Assembly (NCBI GenBank): GCA_015501585.1
Contig: JADNRY010000171.1
Span: 1-64,000 of the forward strand
Length of the DNA stretch: 64,000 bases
Source of the DNA: Rhodocollybia butyracea
Lineage: Eukaryota > Basidiomycota > Agaricomycetes > Agaricales > Omphalotaceae
Direction of reading: 5' to 3'
Below are positions 36,216-45,397 of this stretch, piece after piece. The stretch's first letter is position 1; every line of letters starts with the position of its first letter. The notes below the pieces were generated by a model that was given only the letters and a program-made list of their open reading frames with translations, was not told the DNA's origin and ran no database searches. A program made the translations under genes and the position numbers.

Positions 36216-37555
36216 TGGCGATATTTCTTCTCAAACTCCCTTAGGTCTCTTCTCTTATTTTCAGTGACACGCTCTCGCATGTCCTCGACAAAGGTTCTAT
36301 GTTTTGACAAGGCCTGTGCACGATAACCCAATAATTCCTCGGTAGTCAAGATACGATCTGGTGGATTTACCAACCATGTAGACTCAACGATATCAAAAGG
36401 TAATAATGGTTCCGCGCCGGTTACCAAGAAGAATGGTGAACAACCAAAACCTCTCCTCGCTGTTATTCTATCAGCCCATAATACATGTTTAAGGAAGTAG
36501 AACCACTTCTTGATATCGCCGCCCGTCGCTTTTACCAGAGCCTGTCGAATATCAAAGTGCGCTCTTTCGATTTTGCCATTCCCTTGGGAATTATATGGCG
36601 AGACCCGGATCCCTCAAATTCCATATTTATTCCCGAGCCAGTTAACCATAGCTAACATCACCGGGGCGTTATCTGTGACAACTTCCTTGGGACATCCCCA
36701 ACGACAGATTATGTTGTCAAAGAACCACTCGGCCAGGGACTTCGCGTTTTCTTGCGGTAAGGCCCGGGCTTCTGACCAACTTGACAGAGAATCCCTAGCG
36801 TGAACAATATACTTACACCTATTGCTCGCAGGTGTGATATTGATAGTATCAACATGCACTTTCTGGAACAATGAGGGAGTATGTGTTACGACCGGGGGAA
36901 TCTTCAGAAGGCGTAATTGACGGTTCTGACAAGGAATACAAGAGCCAACATACCAATGTACGTCGCTTTCCATATCAGGCCACCAAAAATGTCGATCCAG
37001 GAACTCGCGAGTAGCAAATGTTCCTTTATGTGCTAAGCTATCATGCGCGCAATGTAGCATATACATTCGACGGTCGGGACTAACCACTAATTGATGCTGA
37101 GCACCTTCCTCATTAGCTTTCTTATAAAGTTGACCTTTCTTATCCACGAAGAATTTCTTTGCTTGACGCAAAAAGCTTCGGGCTTCCGGTGCGCTCATGT
37201 TTTCTGTGATATCCTTCTCATCACCTGTATGCCACTTGGCAATAGTAGGTAACATATCATCTAGTTTGTTTCCCCATTCCGACCGATGTTCCCGAGGGTA
37301 AGGGTTATCAGCCCTCCATTCCACGGAGTCTTGTGGAATATGAAGTGTTTGACTGAACGAGGAGTAGATTTCGCCGTGACTTTTGATCAGCGATTTTCGG
37401 TGATGTTTGGATGCTTTCTCGTCATCGAGGGCTTCCTGGAGTTCTTCCTGGATGTCCTCAGGATGACAAGCTAGCTCACCGAGGTAACCACTGTGTGGGT
37501 CAATATCATCCTTGAAGGACTCAAAATCTAAAGGCTCTTTGGCCCCTTCACCCAT
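36216..37555 (-). pseudogene. Gypsy2 integrase, N-terminal and catalytic domains
   Basis: The zinc-binding part shows HCAHDSLAHKGTFATREF then CIPCQ. The catalytic core has VHVDTINITPA, VVTDNAP and, after a stop near 36612, SQGNGKIERAHFDIRQAL, giving D, D and E. The stop lies in NKYGI-stop-GIRVSP and fits CGA to TGA. Downstream FFLVTGAEPLLPFDIVE is the usual helix after the core. The frame ends at KYRHVI, where the palindromic element has inserted. Confidence 0.85.
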
Positions 37556-37615
37556 GATAAGCTCAACGGGAGCTCCATCATTGTAATCTTCATAGTCATC
37601 TGGGTCGGTTGGTGG

Positions 37616-38275
37616 TCAAGGGGACTGATATCCGCCTGGAGGTCTCCGTGACAAACCATCTGGTCCCTGCAAAATACCCTTCACATGTAAAATCTTGAAG
37701 TGGAACTTACGGATCTCCTCAATCCATCTATTGATTATAGCGTTCAGACCACAGCTGGGATGATCTAACATACCCTTGATGTAGCTTGCATCAGTCTCCA
37801 CGGTCATTCGTCAAGAGCCATAGACTAAGTAATAGCTTGATTGTAATGATAGTTTGAGACCATAGAGTTCTCTCCTAGACTGAGAGAACCGGGCTTCCCG
37901 CTCGTTTAACGTAGTTGATCCAAAGTAATTAAAATACTTCTTTTTAGGATCGTCAGGATCTATTTGATAAATAAACCATCCCACTGCTTTGTAAGAGGTG
38001 TCAACTGCGAGACAAACGTCCCACTCATAGTTAATGTTACGGAGTGCCGGGGCATTCCTTACACCATCCTTGAGAGCGTCCATTGCTTCCCGTTGTTCAT
38101 CTCCCCATTCCCAATCCATGTCACTAGTTAACTTTGTCAAGGGCATTGCCTTCTTTGCGTAGTTCTCGATAAACATTCGCAACTGTCCAGCAGTCCCAAG
38201 AAAAGCTCGTACATTGTGCTTATTCTTGCATTCGGGCCAAGTCAAGATTGATTCAGCAATCCCAGCCTCAGGCAT
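37616..38275 (-). pseudogene. Gypsy2 RNase H and connection
   Basis: Contains WEWGDEQREAMDALKDGV, CLAVDTSYKAVGWFIYQ (first catalytic Asp) and RRELYGLKLSL (catalytic Glu). It is then split by a stop at about 37813 that fits CGA to TGA, and continues with MTVETDASYIKGML (catalytic Asp) and ILQGPDGLSRRP. This is the order of a Ty3/Gypsy RNase H followed by the tether to integrase. Confidence 0.83.
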
Positions 38276-39941
38276 CCGGCATCCGGCCTTCGTAAGTACA
38301 ACGGTGTCCTAGGACAATAATTTCAGGATTACAAATGAAAGACTTTTTCCCCGAGAAAGTACCCCCGGCATATTTCATCCGTTGACACACCCGGTTAACA
38401 TTCTGCATGTGTTCCCAAACAAATTGTCGTATCCCGGCGTTCTCTGATATGGTCTCGTAACCTCCGTCTGGAAGTTTGTACCTAGTATTTGGACCTTTTA
38501 CGGGAACATCGTCGATATAGGGGACTGTAACATGTGGAATTTCATCTTGTAGGATATAGGTTACATCGTCGTGGAAGATTGGTGCGGAATTTGTCCATCC
38601 CATTGGTAATTTCATGAGCCTGTGTGGTCCAAAAGGTGTTTGAAAGGTCGTTAGATCCCTCGAGGAAACTGCTAATGGCCTCTCATCATATCCGACATAG
38701 AGATCGAAAGTAGCTCCACAAGCTCGACTATAGAAGTCCCTAGAGACTTCAGCCGGGGCCGGCGGTACGCCAGAATGTTGTATAGTAACTTCATTCAAGG
38801 GTTCCAGACTATGGACCAAACATAAACTTTTTCCATCCTTTTTGACTACACAAAACCACTTTGAGCGATAGGAGGCACTACTAGGTCCGTACACTCCTGC
38901 ATCAATCTTTTGTTTTATTATCTTACACACGTCCTCAAAGATCCCGGGTGGTATTGGAATGTTACGAATGACCCACGGAACATGCGGGAGTACTGGAATT
39001 TTAACCGCAGGGAAGAATTCTTCCTTGAAGGTACCAGCTTCCTCTGCATTCCAGGCAAACACTTGTTCCTGAAGCATCATGAAGTGATGAATCAACTTCC
39101 TTTCTTCTGGCCATACGAAATCCTCTGAGTGATTTTCGTCGATAATCTCTTTTCTTTCCTGTGTGTAGCGTCCGGTTGGAGTGAACTCAGGCGGATTGGG
39201 TGATAATTCAGGCATTCCCTCGAGAGGATTGCCGGTGATACACCGTCGAACTCTGTATTCCTTGGGTAGATCTGCTTTCACAGGATGTACTTTGACACCA
39301 ACTGGTTTGTATTTCTTTGCGCCAAAAGCATCGACCAAATCATAAACCTTCCCATTCTTGGGATCTTTAATCGCAGTTCTTTTCCGAGGAATTGAATTCT
39401 TGCGCGGTTCATAACTCTTGGGCTTTGTGTACGGCGTATAGGTATAATCTTTTACTCGTGGAAGGTCAGACAGAGGCCTAGGAGGCAATTTGGGTATGCT
39501 GCGACGAGGTTTTCCACCTTTTACAAATTTCGGGGAACCAGGAAACTTAGGAGTCTCCCTTTTCGTACTTTTAGCATCTCCCTTCCTGAAGACAGCATGC
39601 TGCTCATTAGTTCCCGGTTTCGTAGTGAATCCGGCGAAGGCTTTTGCATGGTCATCAAAGTCGGGCAATTCCTCTCTATTTACTAGTACAGGACCTTCCT
39701 CGGGTTCTTCATAGTCCGAGCCTTCTTTGTGAGTGTTGAATACTCGTCTATTTCCATCCACTAGTTGTTTATTTACGTAGGCTTCAATAAGTTCATCATC
39801 CTCGGGAGCTTTCTGTGCAATGAAATTTCTCAAAGCCATGACATAGGCCTCGCTTAACTCCTGCTCGGAAAACTGACCCGTTTCTGCAAACTTATATCCA
39901 TCACATACAATATCACGATTATTGTCAAAATGGAAACTCAT
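38268..39941 (-). CDS. Gypsy2 reverse transcriptase region, 557-codon open frame
   Basis: The first 230 residues are a basic, proline-rich linker (repeated PKFP, KPRRS-like patches). The polymerase domain starts near residue 290 (VFAWNAEEAGTFKEEFFP, VPWVIRNIPIPPG) and has WFCVVKKDGKSLCLVHSLEPLN, ATFDLYVGYDERPL and the catalytic motif YIDDVPVKG. The frame is uninterrupted over its whole length, the longest intact stretch of this element. It overlaps the RNase H frame by a few codons at 38268-38275. Confidence 0.87.
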   Translation of the reverse strand: MSFHFDNNRDIVCDGYKFAETGQFSEQELSEAYVMALRNFIAQKAPEDDELIEAYVNKQLVDGNRRVFNTHKEGSDYEEPEEGPVLVNREELPDFDDHAKAFAGFTTKPGTNEQHAVFRKGDAKSTKRETPKFPGSPKFVKGGKPRRSIPKLPPRPLSDLPRVKDYTYTPYTKPKSYEPRKNSIPRKRTAIKDPKNGKVYDLVDAFGAKKYKPVGVKVHPVKADLPKEYRVRRCITGNPLEGMPELSPNPPEFTPTGRYTQERKEIIDENHSEDFVWPEERKLIHHFMMLQEQVFAWNAEEAGTFKEEFFPAVKIPVLPHVPWVIRNIPIPPGIFEDVCKIIKQKIDAGVYGPSSASYRSKWFCVVKKDGKSLCLVHSLEPLNEVTIQHSGVPPAPAEVSRDFYSRACGATFDLYVGYDERPLAVSSRDLTTFQTPFGPHRLMKLPMGWTNSAPIFHDDVTYILQDEIPHVTVPYIDDVPVKGPNTRYKLPDGGYETISENAGIRQFVWEHMQNVNRVCQRMKYAGGTFSGKKSFICNPEIIVLGHRCTYEGRMPDA

Positions 39942-39985
39942 AGCAAATTCTACCTCTCCTTGATCGCCACTCAGATCCTCGAGGT

Positions 39986-41035
39986 TTAAAAATTTCCCTG
40001 TTCCTCCTTGACGGGATTGTTACTACTTCCTGCATGCTCCGGGACTAGTTTGGGTTTGAACTCGGGATTGTCAGTCCTAAGTCTTCGTCTCGTAGAACGA
40101 ATATGTGTACCCATAGTACATTTATTCCCGGTGTTGGGGTCCGTAATCGTCACCACTTGGCTACCATCCGCATGATTCTTTATCACGGATTCCGTGAGAA
40201 CGTCAAATGGCCTACCAATCAGCACTTCGAATGGTGCCTGCTGTTGCACATGCAGTTGCAGATAGATTGTAATTTCACCAATCTGGAAAGGAACATTTCT
40301 AGCAAGACCTGCGGTTTCCTCGAGACCTCCGTGTACATCCTGCAGACGAATCGTTACAGTAGGATCCCAGACCAAATTCAACTCTACAGCAGTCTGACGA
40401 TCTATTGCTATGATCTGACAGCCACTGTCAAGGATTGCCTCGGTTGTTCCATCCTGATGATTGATCTTCGTGTTAATACACCGGAGACTACTAGATCTTC
40501 CTGTGACAATTACCAAATTATGGCGCTCATCACCTTCGGGTAAGTCTGCTTTAAAGGCTTCGACAGGGTCACGTTGTACAATAGAACCGGCCTTCAAACC
40601 ATTATGGTTATGCTTGAGGACTTCCAAGATTTCTTCACTATCAAGCTTAATGCTATCCATGGAGATATAACTATCGAATTCGTTCCCGCGAGGAAGTTCC
40701 AGCTCCTCAGGTACTTCTGTGCCATCTTCAAGGAGAGTACTAACATAAGCATTCTTCCTCTTAGTAGGAGTTACCCTGACGTTCCTAGCTTTCCTTAACA
40801 TAATTTTCTGGAGAGGGCGGCTCAGCGCTAATAGCTCCTCTGATGTCAGCATTACTTCTGCATTGAACAACTTTTGAGCAACTTCTTCCTCGACTCCAGG
40901 TAAGTGAAATCCACTTCTAATATTAAATTTGGGTCCATTATCCTCGACAGACTTCTCCTTGACAGGATTGTCTTTATCTTGGGTTTCTAGACGTGGTTGA
41001 TTGCGTGGAATGGGATGAACCGCATGTGGTTTCAC
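39986..41035 (-). CDS. Gypsy2 protease region
   Basis: A 349-codon frame. Near residue 200 it has EAILDSGCQIIAIDRQTAV, the retroviral-type aspartic protease motif D-S-G, followed by GLARNVPFQIGEITIYLQLHV and FEVLIGRPFDVL. This is the wording typical of protease in a group of agaricomycete Gypsy elements. The N-terminal half is acidic and charged and may be gag tail. It lies just upstream of the RT frame, separated by about 45 bp. Confidence 0.82.
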   Translation of the reverse strand: MKPHAVHPIPRNQPRLETQDKDNPVKEKSVEDNGPKFNIRSGFHLPGVEEEVAQKLFNAEVMLTSEELLALSRPLQKIMLRKARNVRVTPTKRKNAYVSTLLEDGTEVPEELELPRGNEFDSYISMDSIKLDSEEILEVLKHNHNGLKAGSIVQRDPVEAFKADLPEGDERHNLVIVTGRSSSLRCINTKINHQDGTTEAILDSGCQIIAIDRQTAVELNLVWDPTVTIRLQDVHGGLEETAGLARNVPFQIGEITIYLQLHVQQQAPFEVLIGRPFDVLTESVIKNHADGSQVVTITDPNTGNKCTMGTHIRSTRRRLRTDNPEFKPKLVPEHAGSSNNPVKEEQGNF

Positions 41036-41091
41036 CGCGTCGAATGGTCTATGAGTAACCTTAGTTATCTCGGGAATAGGAGCTTCTTCCC

Positions 41092-41579
41092 TTAATTCAG
41101 CCAGACTCCGAGCAAACTCTTTGTCAGCTTCCTTATCAAGGTCCTGTTCAGAGCGATAGTATCTTTAATCGAGGCGATTCCCGCGAGAACTTCCGACACT
41201 TCTTCCTGCTTAGGTTCCACTTTCACGGGATCTGCGGGAGTGGTCTCTGGAAGATGAGGAGAGAATCTGAACAATAATGCACCTCGACTATAAGTTTCGG
41301 CAGAGTCAGGAACACCTTGAGACCATAATAGGTATCGAGGGTTCTGAAATCGGGACTCTCGGCTGCTTCCATGACTTCTGAAAGTAGATAAGGATCTTCA
41401 CGGCGACGAGACAACAACTGAACATGCATAACATTCTGTGACAAACGTGCGGAAATCGCTAAATACAACCTTTCACTCATGGGCACAAGATATGCCTTGA
41501 CAGCTTCAGCATTGGAAAGGATTGCTGGCGGTTTCATCAGCTTATCCACGAGATTCTTAAACTCTCGGTTATACATCAT
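41092..41579 (-). pseudogene. Gypsy2 gag remnant, 5' truncated
   Basis: Two overlapping frames (41579-41223 and 41274-41092) contain MKPPAILSNAEAVKAYLVPMSERLYLAISARL, which looks like a helical gag segment. They are joined by a frameshift near 41250. The N-terminal part is missing because the sequence changes to a palindromic-element fragment at 41619. Confidence 0.55.
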
Positions 41580-41618
41580 GATCCTTTGATGTTTACCAAT
41601 GTCCAGAGGTGTGAACTT

Positions 41619-42750
41619 TGTATACTATGTTGAAGAGTATACCTACCGAGGTTTGAGGTCCTACCTGCGCTTAGACACTCATTATTAGTATTTAATTCCT
41701 CAAAAATGCGAATCTTGATGGTTACTCACCATTGATCACTCCATGTACATATTCCTGCCCACATATTGCCAAATATAACACCTGGAGGGCGTAGCTAGCA
41801 TACTACAGTACTCAGGTATGTATTCCAGACCTCAGACCTTGAGAGGCCATGCCATCACTGAGCCCAACTTCGACTCAACACCACCTGTATGTAATCATAT
41901 ATTTCCCTATTTGGTCATACAGCTTTGACCTCCTCCGGCCTATAGCGGGCAATTACAGCCTATTCTCTTCATAGAATGCTCTGATTTCGCTTCAGGCATA
42001 TATATATTATGCAGAGACCATGCCTGTACCACTAGTATATTAAACATCCCTACTTTTATTTCGATTTTTTACAACACAGCCACAGACCCAAACATCGAAG
42101 CAGTGCTACTATTACACCATATACCTGCTTTAATTTTGCTTTAGGTGCCTACTGTACATCTATAAACACTGTATAGACTGCTATTAGGTAGAATACCCAT
42201 GCATAAACAAGCTTTTAGGCCGCTTTGCTGGCATTCTAAATATGGTAATAAAACAGCTTTGACCGCAGCTATCGCTGTAATTTTGCTTCAGGGACCTATT
42301 ATATATGTAAAGATACTATGTACACTCTAATAGGGCAGAATATCTATGTAGAAGCAGGCTTTTTAGGCCGCTTTTACTGTTTTGATGGCATTACCCAATT
42401 TGGTAATGCTCAGCCAGCTTTGACCGAACATCATCTAGATTTTTCGATGCAATCCATCCCCTTATGGTACCTAATCCACCTCGGAGTAGTGCTCAAATAT
42501 TAATACATTATATATAGTCTTTTTTGGGCTAGCTACCATCCCAGAAATTGCCTAAATAGGCCCGTAAATAACCTATTTTCATCCAGCCACCCAAAAGCTG
42601 CAACGAATGAGTCACATGACCTCATCAAATGCGAACACAGAGGGATTAAAATGCCCCTACACTCTTACTGTACAGTAGCTTACTGGGTTTATTATCATAA
42701 TCTCCACAACAGGTACTGGGGGTATTTAAATAATGCTACTGCAATGGGTG
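41619..42750. mobile_element. Palindromic element P, truncated second copy (one arm)
   Basis: Matches the right arm of P (35077-36198) over about 1.12 kb with occasional substitutions and ends GCAATGGGTG at 42750. That last decamer equals the complement of the left end of P at 33114-33123, not its right end, which supports GCAATGGGTG as a true terminus. The left side breaks inside the arm and abuts the gag remnant of Gypsy2, so a deletion removed the other arm together with the Gypsy2 5' LTR. Confidence 0.82.
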
Positions 42751-42864
42751 AAATGCCAGCATGTTCCAGGATAAACGAAGTTTCGACGCTGTGGATTTTA
42801 AAGCAAGCAGAGCGGTGGGCGGCTTCAGACATTGTACAGTCGAGGACAATCAGCAGCGATGTAG

Positions 42865-43058
42865 GTGGTGGTTAGAGAAGGAGAAGTTATTACTCAGCCA
42901 CCGAAAAGTTCAACCCTGCATGACTCGACGATCGGAGAAGCTTCTCTCGGGAGCATTCTTACGTATCCCGACGACGCCGATAGCACCCGAGTCACAATCA
43001 CATATGAGTCCTACTCCTCGAGGGCTCGGAGCCTGAAGGGGGGGGGTAATGTCATGCC
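42865..43058 (+). pseudogene. Gypsy1 pol C-terminal tail
   Basis: The frame reads EVITQPPKSSTLHD and ends with SYSSRARSLKGGGNV across the polypurine tract into the LTR, a usual ending for fungal Gypsy pol. The part between integrase (21204) and here, where a chromodomain might lie, is missing or unrecognisable. Confidence 0.55.
43035..43046 (+). promoter_or_regulatory. Gypsy1 polypurine tract
   Basis: GAAGGGGGGGGG lies 3 bp before the 3' LTR start at 43050, the expected site for plus-strand priming. Confidence 0.75.
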
Positions 43059-43782
43059 CCGTACTCCCACTCTATTCTCGTTTTATTCCGTCGTTTCCAC
43101 TCTCCTGACTTATCCCGTTAGTTCCGCTCCTGACTTCTTCTCGATGGCGCAATCACAACCGCCATAATTACCTATTACTAACTCTTCCACAAGTCGTACT
43201 CACTACCTTCCCGTCTCTCCACTTGCCTTGTTCCATTCCGAGGTATGCCCTTGTATTATTTCCGTTCCCGCTCGTCCCTTGTAGTACTTTCCCTTTCACC
43301 TTAACTGATCGTCTACGTACTTTTCACGACCCTGTATATCCTCCATTACTCTTAAATACTTGTCGATATCTCTGATACAATAGATTTGCTATATTGAAAC
43401 AACCCCCCAGTTACCGACTCATTTCTCGACTTATCAGTTTCTTTTACTCTATTTCTTCACTCCGCAATATACTCTCTTCGATTCCAATTCATTACGCTCT
43501 ATCAAGTCAGCTCCCGCTCGACTTTCCGCCGCCAATAACTCGTCTTTGAAAATGCTTGCGCCCAGCGGGTTCTACCCTTAGAGTCGGAAACTCATTCCGT
43601 TCCTAGGCTTACTCGTACGGTTCATTCTATTACACTTCCGGATTCCGCTCATACGTTTCACGTCGTCGCTATTCCCAGATCGAGTACGCTATCATCGAAT
43701 CATCCTGTCGGAAACGTTCCGTCACTTCTATTCGAGATAGTACATCAACCCGTCGCAATAAGGATCCGCCTAGATCCTTACA
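43050..43782 (+). repeat. Gypsy1 3' LTR, 733 bp
   Basis: Starts TGTCATGCCCCGTACTCC and ends ATCCTTACA, followed by the duplication TCAGC (43783-43787). It lacks a 17-bp segment present in the 5' LTR. Confidence 0.9.
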
Positions 43783-43865
43783 TCAGCTCAGGCTACTCAA
43801 GTCAACCTGAAGTTGGCAAATGTACTCAAGTTAACTCAAGTCAACTTAACTCAACTTAAGTATTT
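43783..43865. repeat. AACTTGAG-type repeats, right flank of Gypsy1
   Basis: CTCAAGTCAACCTGAAGTTGG and related units continue the array that ends at 13053. Confidence 0.6.
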
Positions 43866-45393
43866 TAGACTTTTCCTGATGTCACTGGTACAGAAATATA
43901 GACTACATTGGGGTTTCTGCCCTGCGACATTTCCATGCGCTGTTATGGATTCTATTCTCTTACAACATTGCATGCCAGTTGTCAAAGAACTTTATTGAAT
44001 GCATCAAGCGCTTGCCGCCACTTGTACAACTCCAGTTTGTACTACAGATCCAAGCCTTTGTCATTCCCAAGCTCCACATTCAGGGACATATTCTGGAATG
44101 CCAGGGTTTTTTCAATTTACTCTTCATGCTTGGCGCTGCAATGTGTGACCTGGAGGGGATTGAGTGAATTTGGTCAGGTAGTGGTCTGTTAGACACCAGT
44201 ACCCAGGAAATGGGCCCTGGCAGCCGTTAAAATACTCATGCTTGGAATTGGAGGAAGAACATAACCGTTGGTTTGTATCTTCTTTGCTCCATTAACCAAT
44301 GCCAACAGGGCTTTAGACAAGCGTCTCAAGCGATGTCTCAAGGACAGGTTGAAGGACCTAGAAAAGCAAGACGCTGCTTTTGCAATGTTCACAGCAAACC
44401 AGACCACAGAAGCGCCAGAGTGGAGGGTGATGGTTGAAGCTTTTGAACTTGGACAGTCTGAGGAAAACCCCTTCTCAATGCCCCATTTGGGTGAGTGTTG
44501 CCTTCACCCTTATTACATATATACTAATACAGCTTTAATTGTAGGTGTTACCGTTCTTGATGTTCAACTTGAATTTGCCGCAGAAGAAAAGGCAAAGGCA
44601 CAAGCGGATCAAGATGCCAATGTACAGGATCAGGTGGACATAGGGCAGGTTATCCCCGCGCAGTATATCTTCATTATGCTGGAGGTTAAGGACCAGCAGT
44701 GCGTATCGCTATGTTCAAATTTATACAGTAACTAATTAACTTTTTAGGTGCCAGCTTTGTTCAGAAATTGCCAAAATCCAAAAACCATTGAAAACACAAC
44801 TTGCTAGCTTTACCCACCACCACACACGACTCAAACAACAGATCAATTGGATCCACAGCCTTCAACACCACCATTGTCCTGCCGCCATCCAGTCACTTGC
44901 AACAGAGGTTCCAACGGTTGATACCAATGGCCAACCCCTTCCTGCCCCTGAAGCAGAGGAGCTCACTCTCATGTTCCTTTCTGAAATGAGTGAGGATATT
45001 TGCCCAGGTACCCTGGCCAAAATAGAGCAATGCTATTGTGATGCTCAATGTAGCACCAGTCTGGATGAGCTATGCCACAGACTTCTTGTGAAACAACAAC
45101 TGTACACTTACAAGACTGTCAATGCCAGGAAACAGAAGACCAGTATGTGATCTTGAACGCTGCTGAGTAATCAACAGAAGAAAATCAATCTGGCCATGGC
45201 AACATACCAGAGGGCATGGTCTGCAAAAGTTGCACTGGTAGGTCTGGAATGTGTCGGCTGGCATAAGCTCAAGCAACAGGAGCTCAGGATGCTTGGGGAT
45301 GAGGATGAAGAGCAGAAGAAGAAACAGTGTGCAATGAAGCATAAGAGGAAGGAAGCAGCAAAGGTAAATGAGGATGGCTGCATGCAAGGTGTA
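43866..45393 (+). pseudogene. KDZ transposase, C-terminal catalytic region
   Basis: Continues the gene from 9603 across Gypsy1. Near 44050-44260 one frame reads FVIPKLHIQGHILEC, DLEGIE-stop-IWSGSG and TQEMGPGSR, matching the F-x-x-P-K-F-H ... D-G-E-x-x-E ... S-T-R-E-M-G-P-G-S-R-R segments of KDZ transposases; the E in EGIE is the likely catalytic residue. After a 50-bp intron comes EWRVMVEAFELGQSEENPF, then VTVLDVQLEFAAEEKA and, further on, coiled-coil sequence with KIQKPLKTQL. The gene is cut at 45397 by LTR-A copy 3. Confidence 0.78.
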
Positions 45394-45397
45394 CCAG

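Larger units (their letters stand above)
21205..41618 (-). mobile_element. Gypsy2: large Ty3/Gypsy retrotransposon with two antisense genes, 5' end lost
   Basis: Minus-strand order: gag remnant (41579-41092), protease (41035-39986), RT (39941-38268), RNase H (38275-37616), integrase (37555-36216 and 33106-32588), a stretch carrying two spliced genes on the opposite strand (30514-32098 and 24449-29478), a polypurine tract (23030-23038) and the 3' LTR (21205-23029). The 5' LTR and gag start are missing: a palindromic-element fragment begins at 41619. Nested inside are a solo Gypsy1-family LTR, a solo LTR-A and the palindromic element. Without these the remaining length is about 14.2 kb. Confidence 0.78.
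13054..43782 (+). mobile_element. Gypsy1: Ty3/Gypsy retrotransposon expanded to 30.7 kb by nested insertions
   Basis: Direct LTRs (13054-13803 and 43050-43782) start TGTCATGCCCCGTACTCC and end ATCCTTACA. A perfect 5-bp duplication TCAGC flanks them (13049-13053 and 43783-43787). Internal parts are gag (13832-17255), protease-RT-RNase H-integrase (17260-21204), a pol C-terminal tail (42865-43058) and a polypurine tract (43035-43046). A 21.5-kb block holding Gypsy2 and a palindromic-element fragment (21205-42750) interrupts the pol gene. Without it the element would be about 9.2 kb. Confidence 0.9.
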
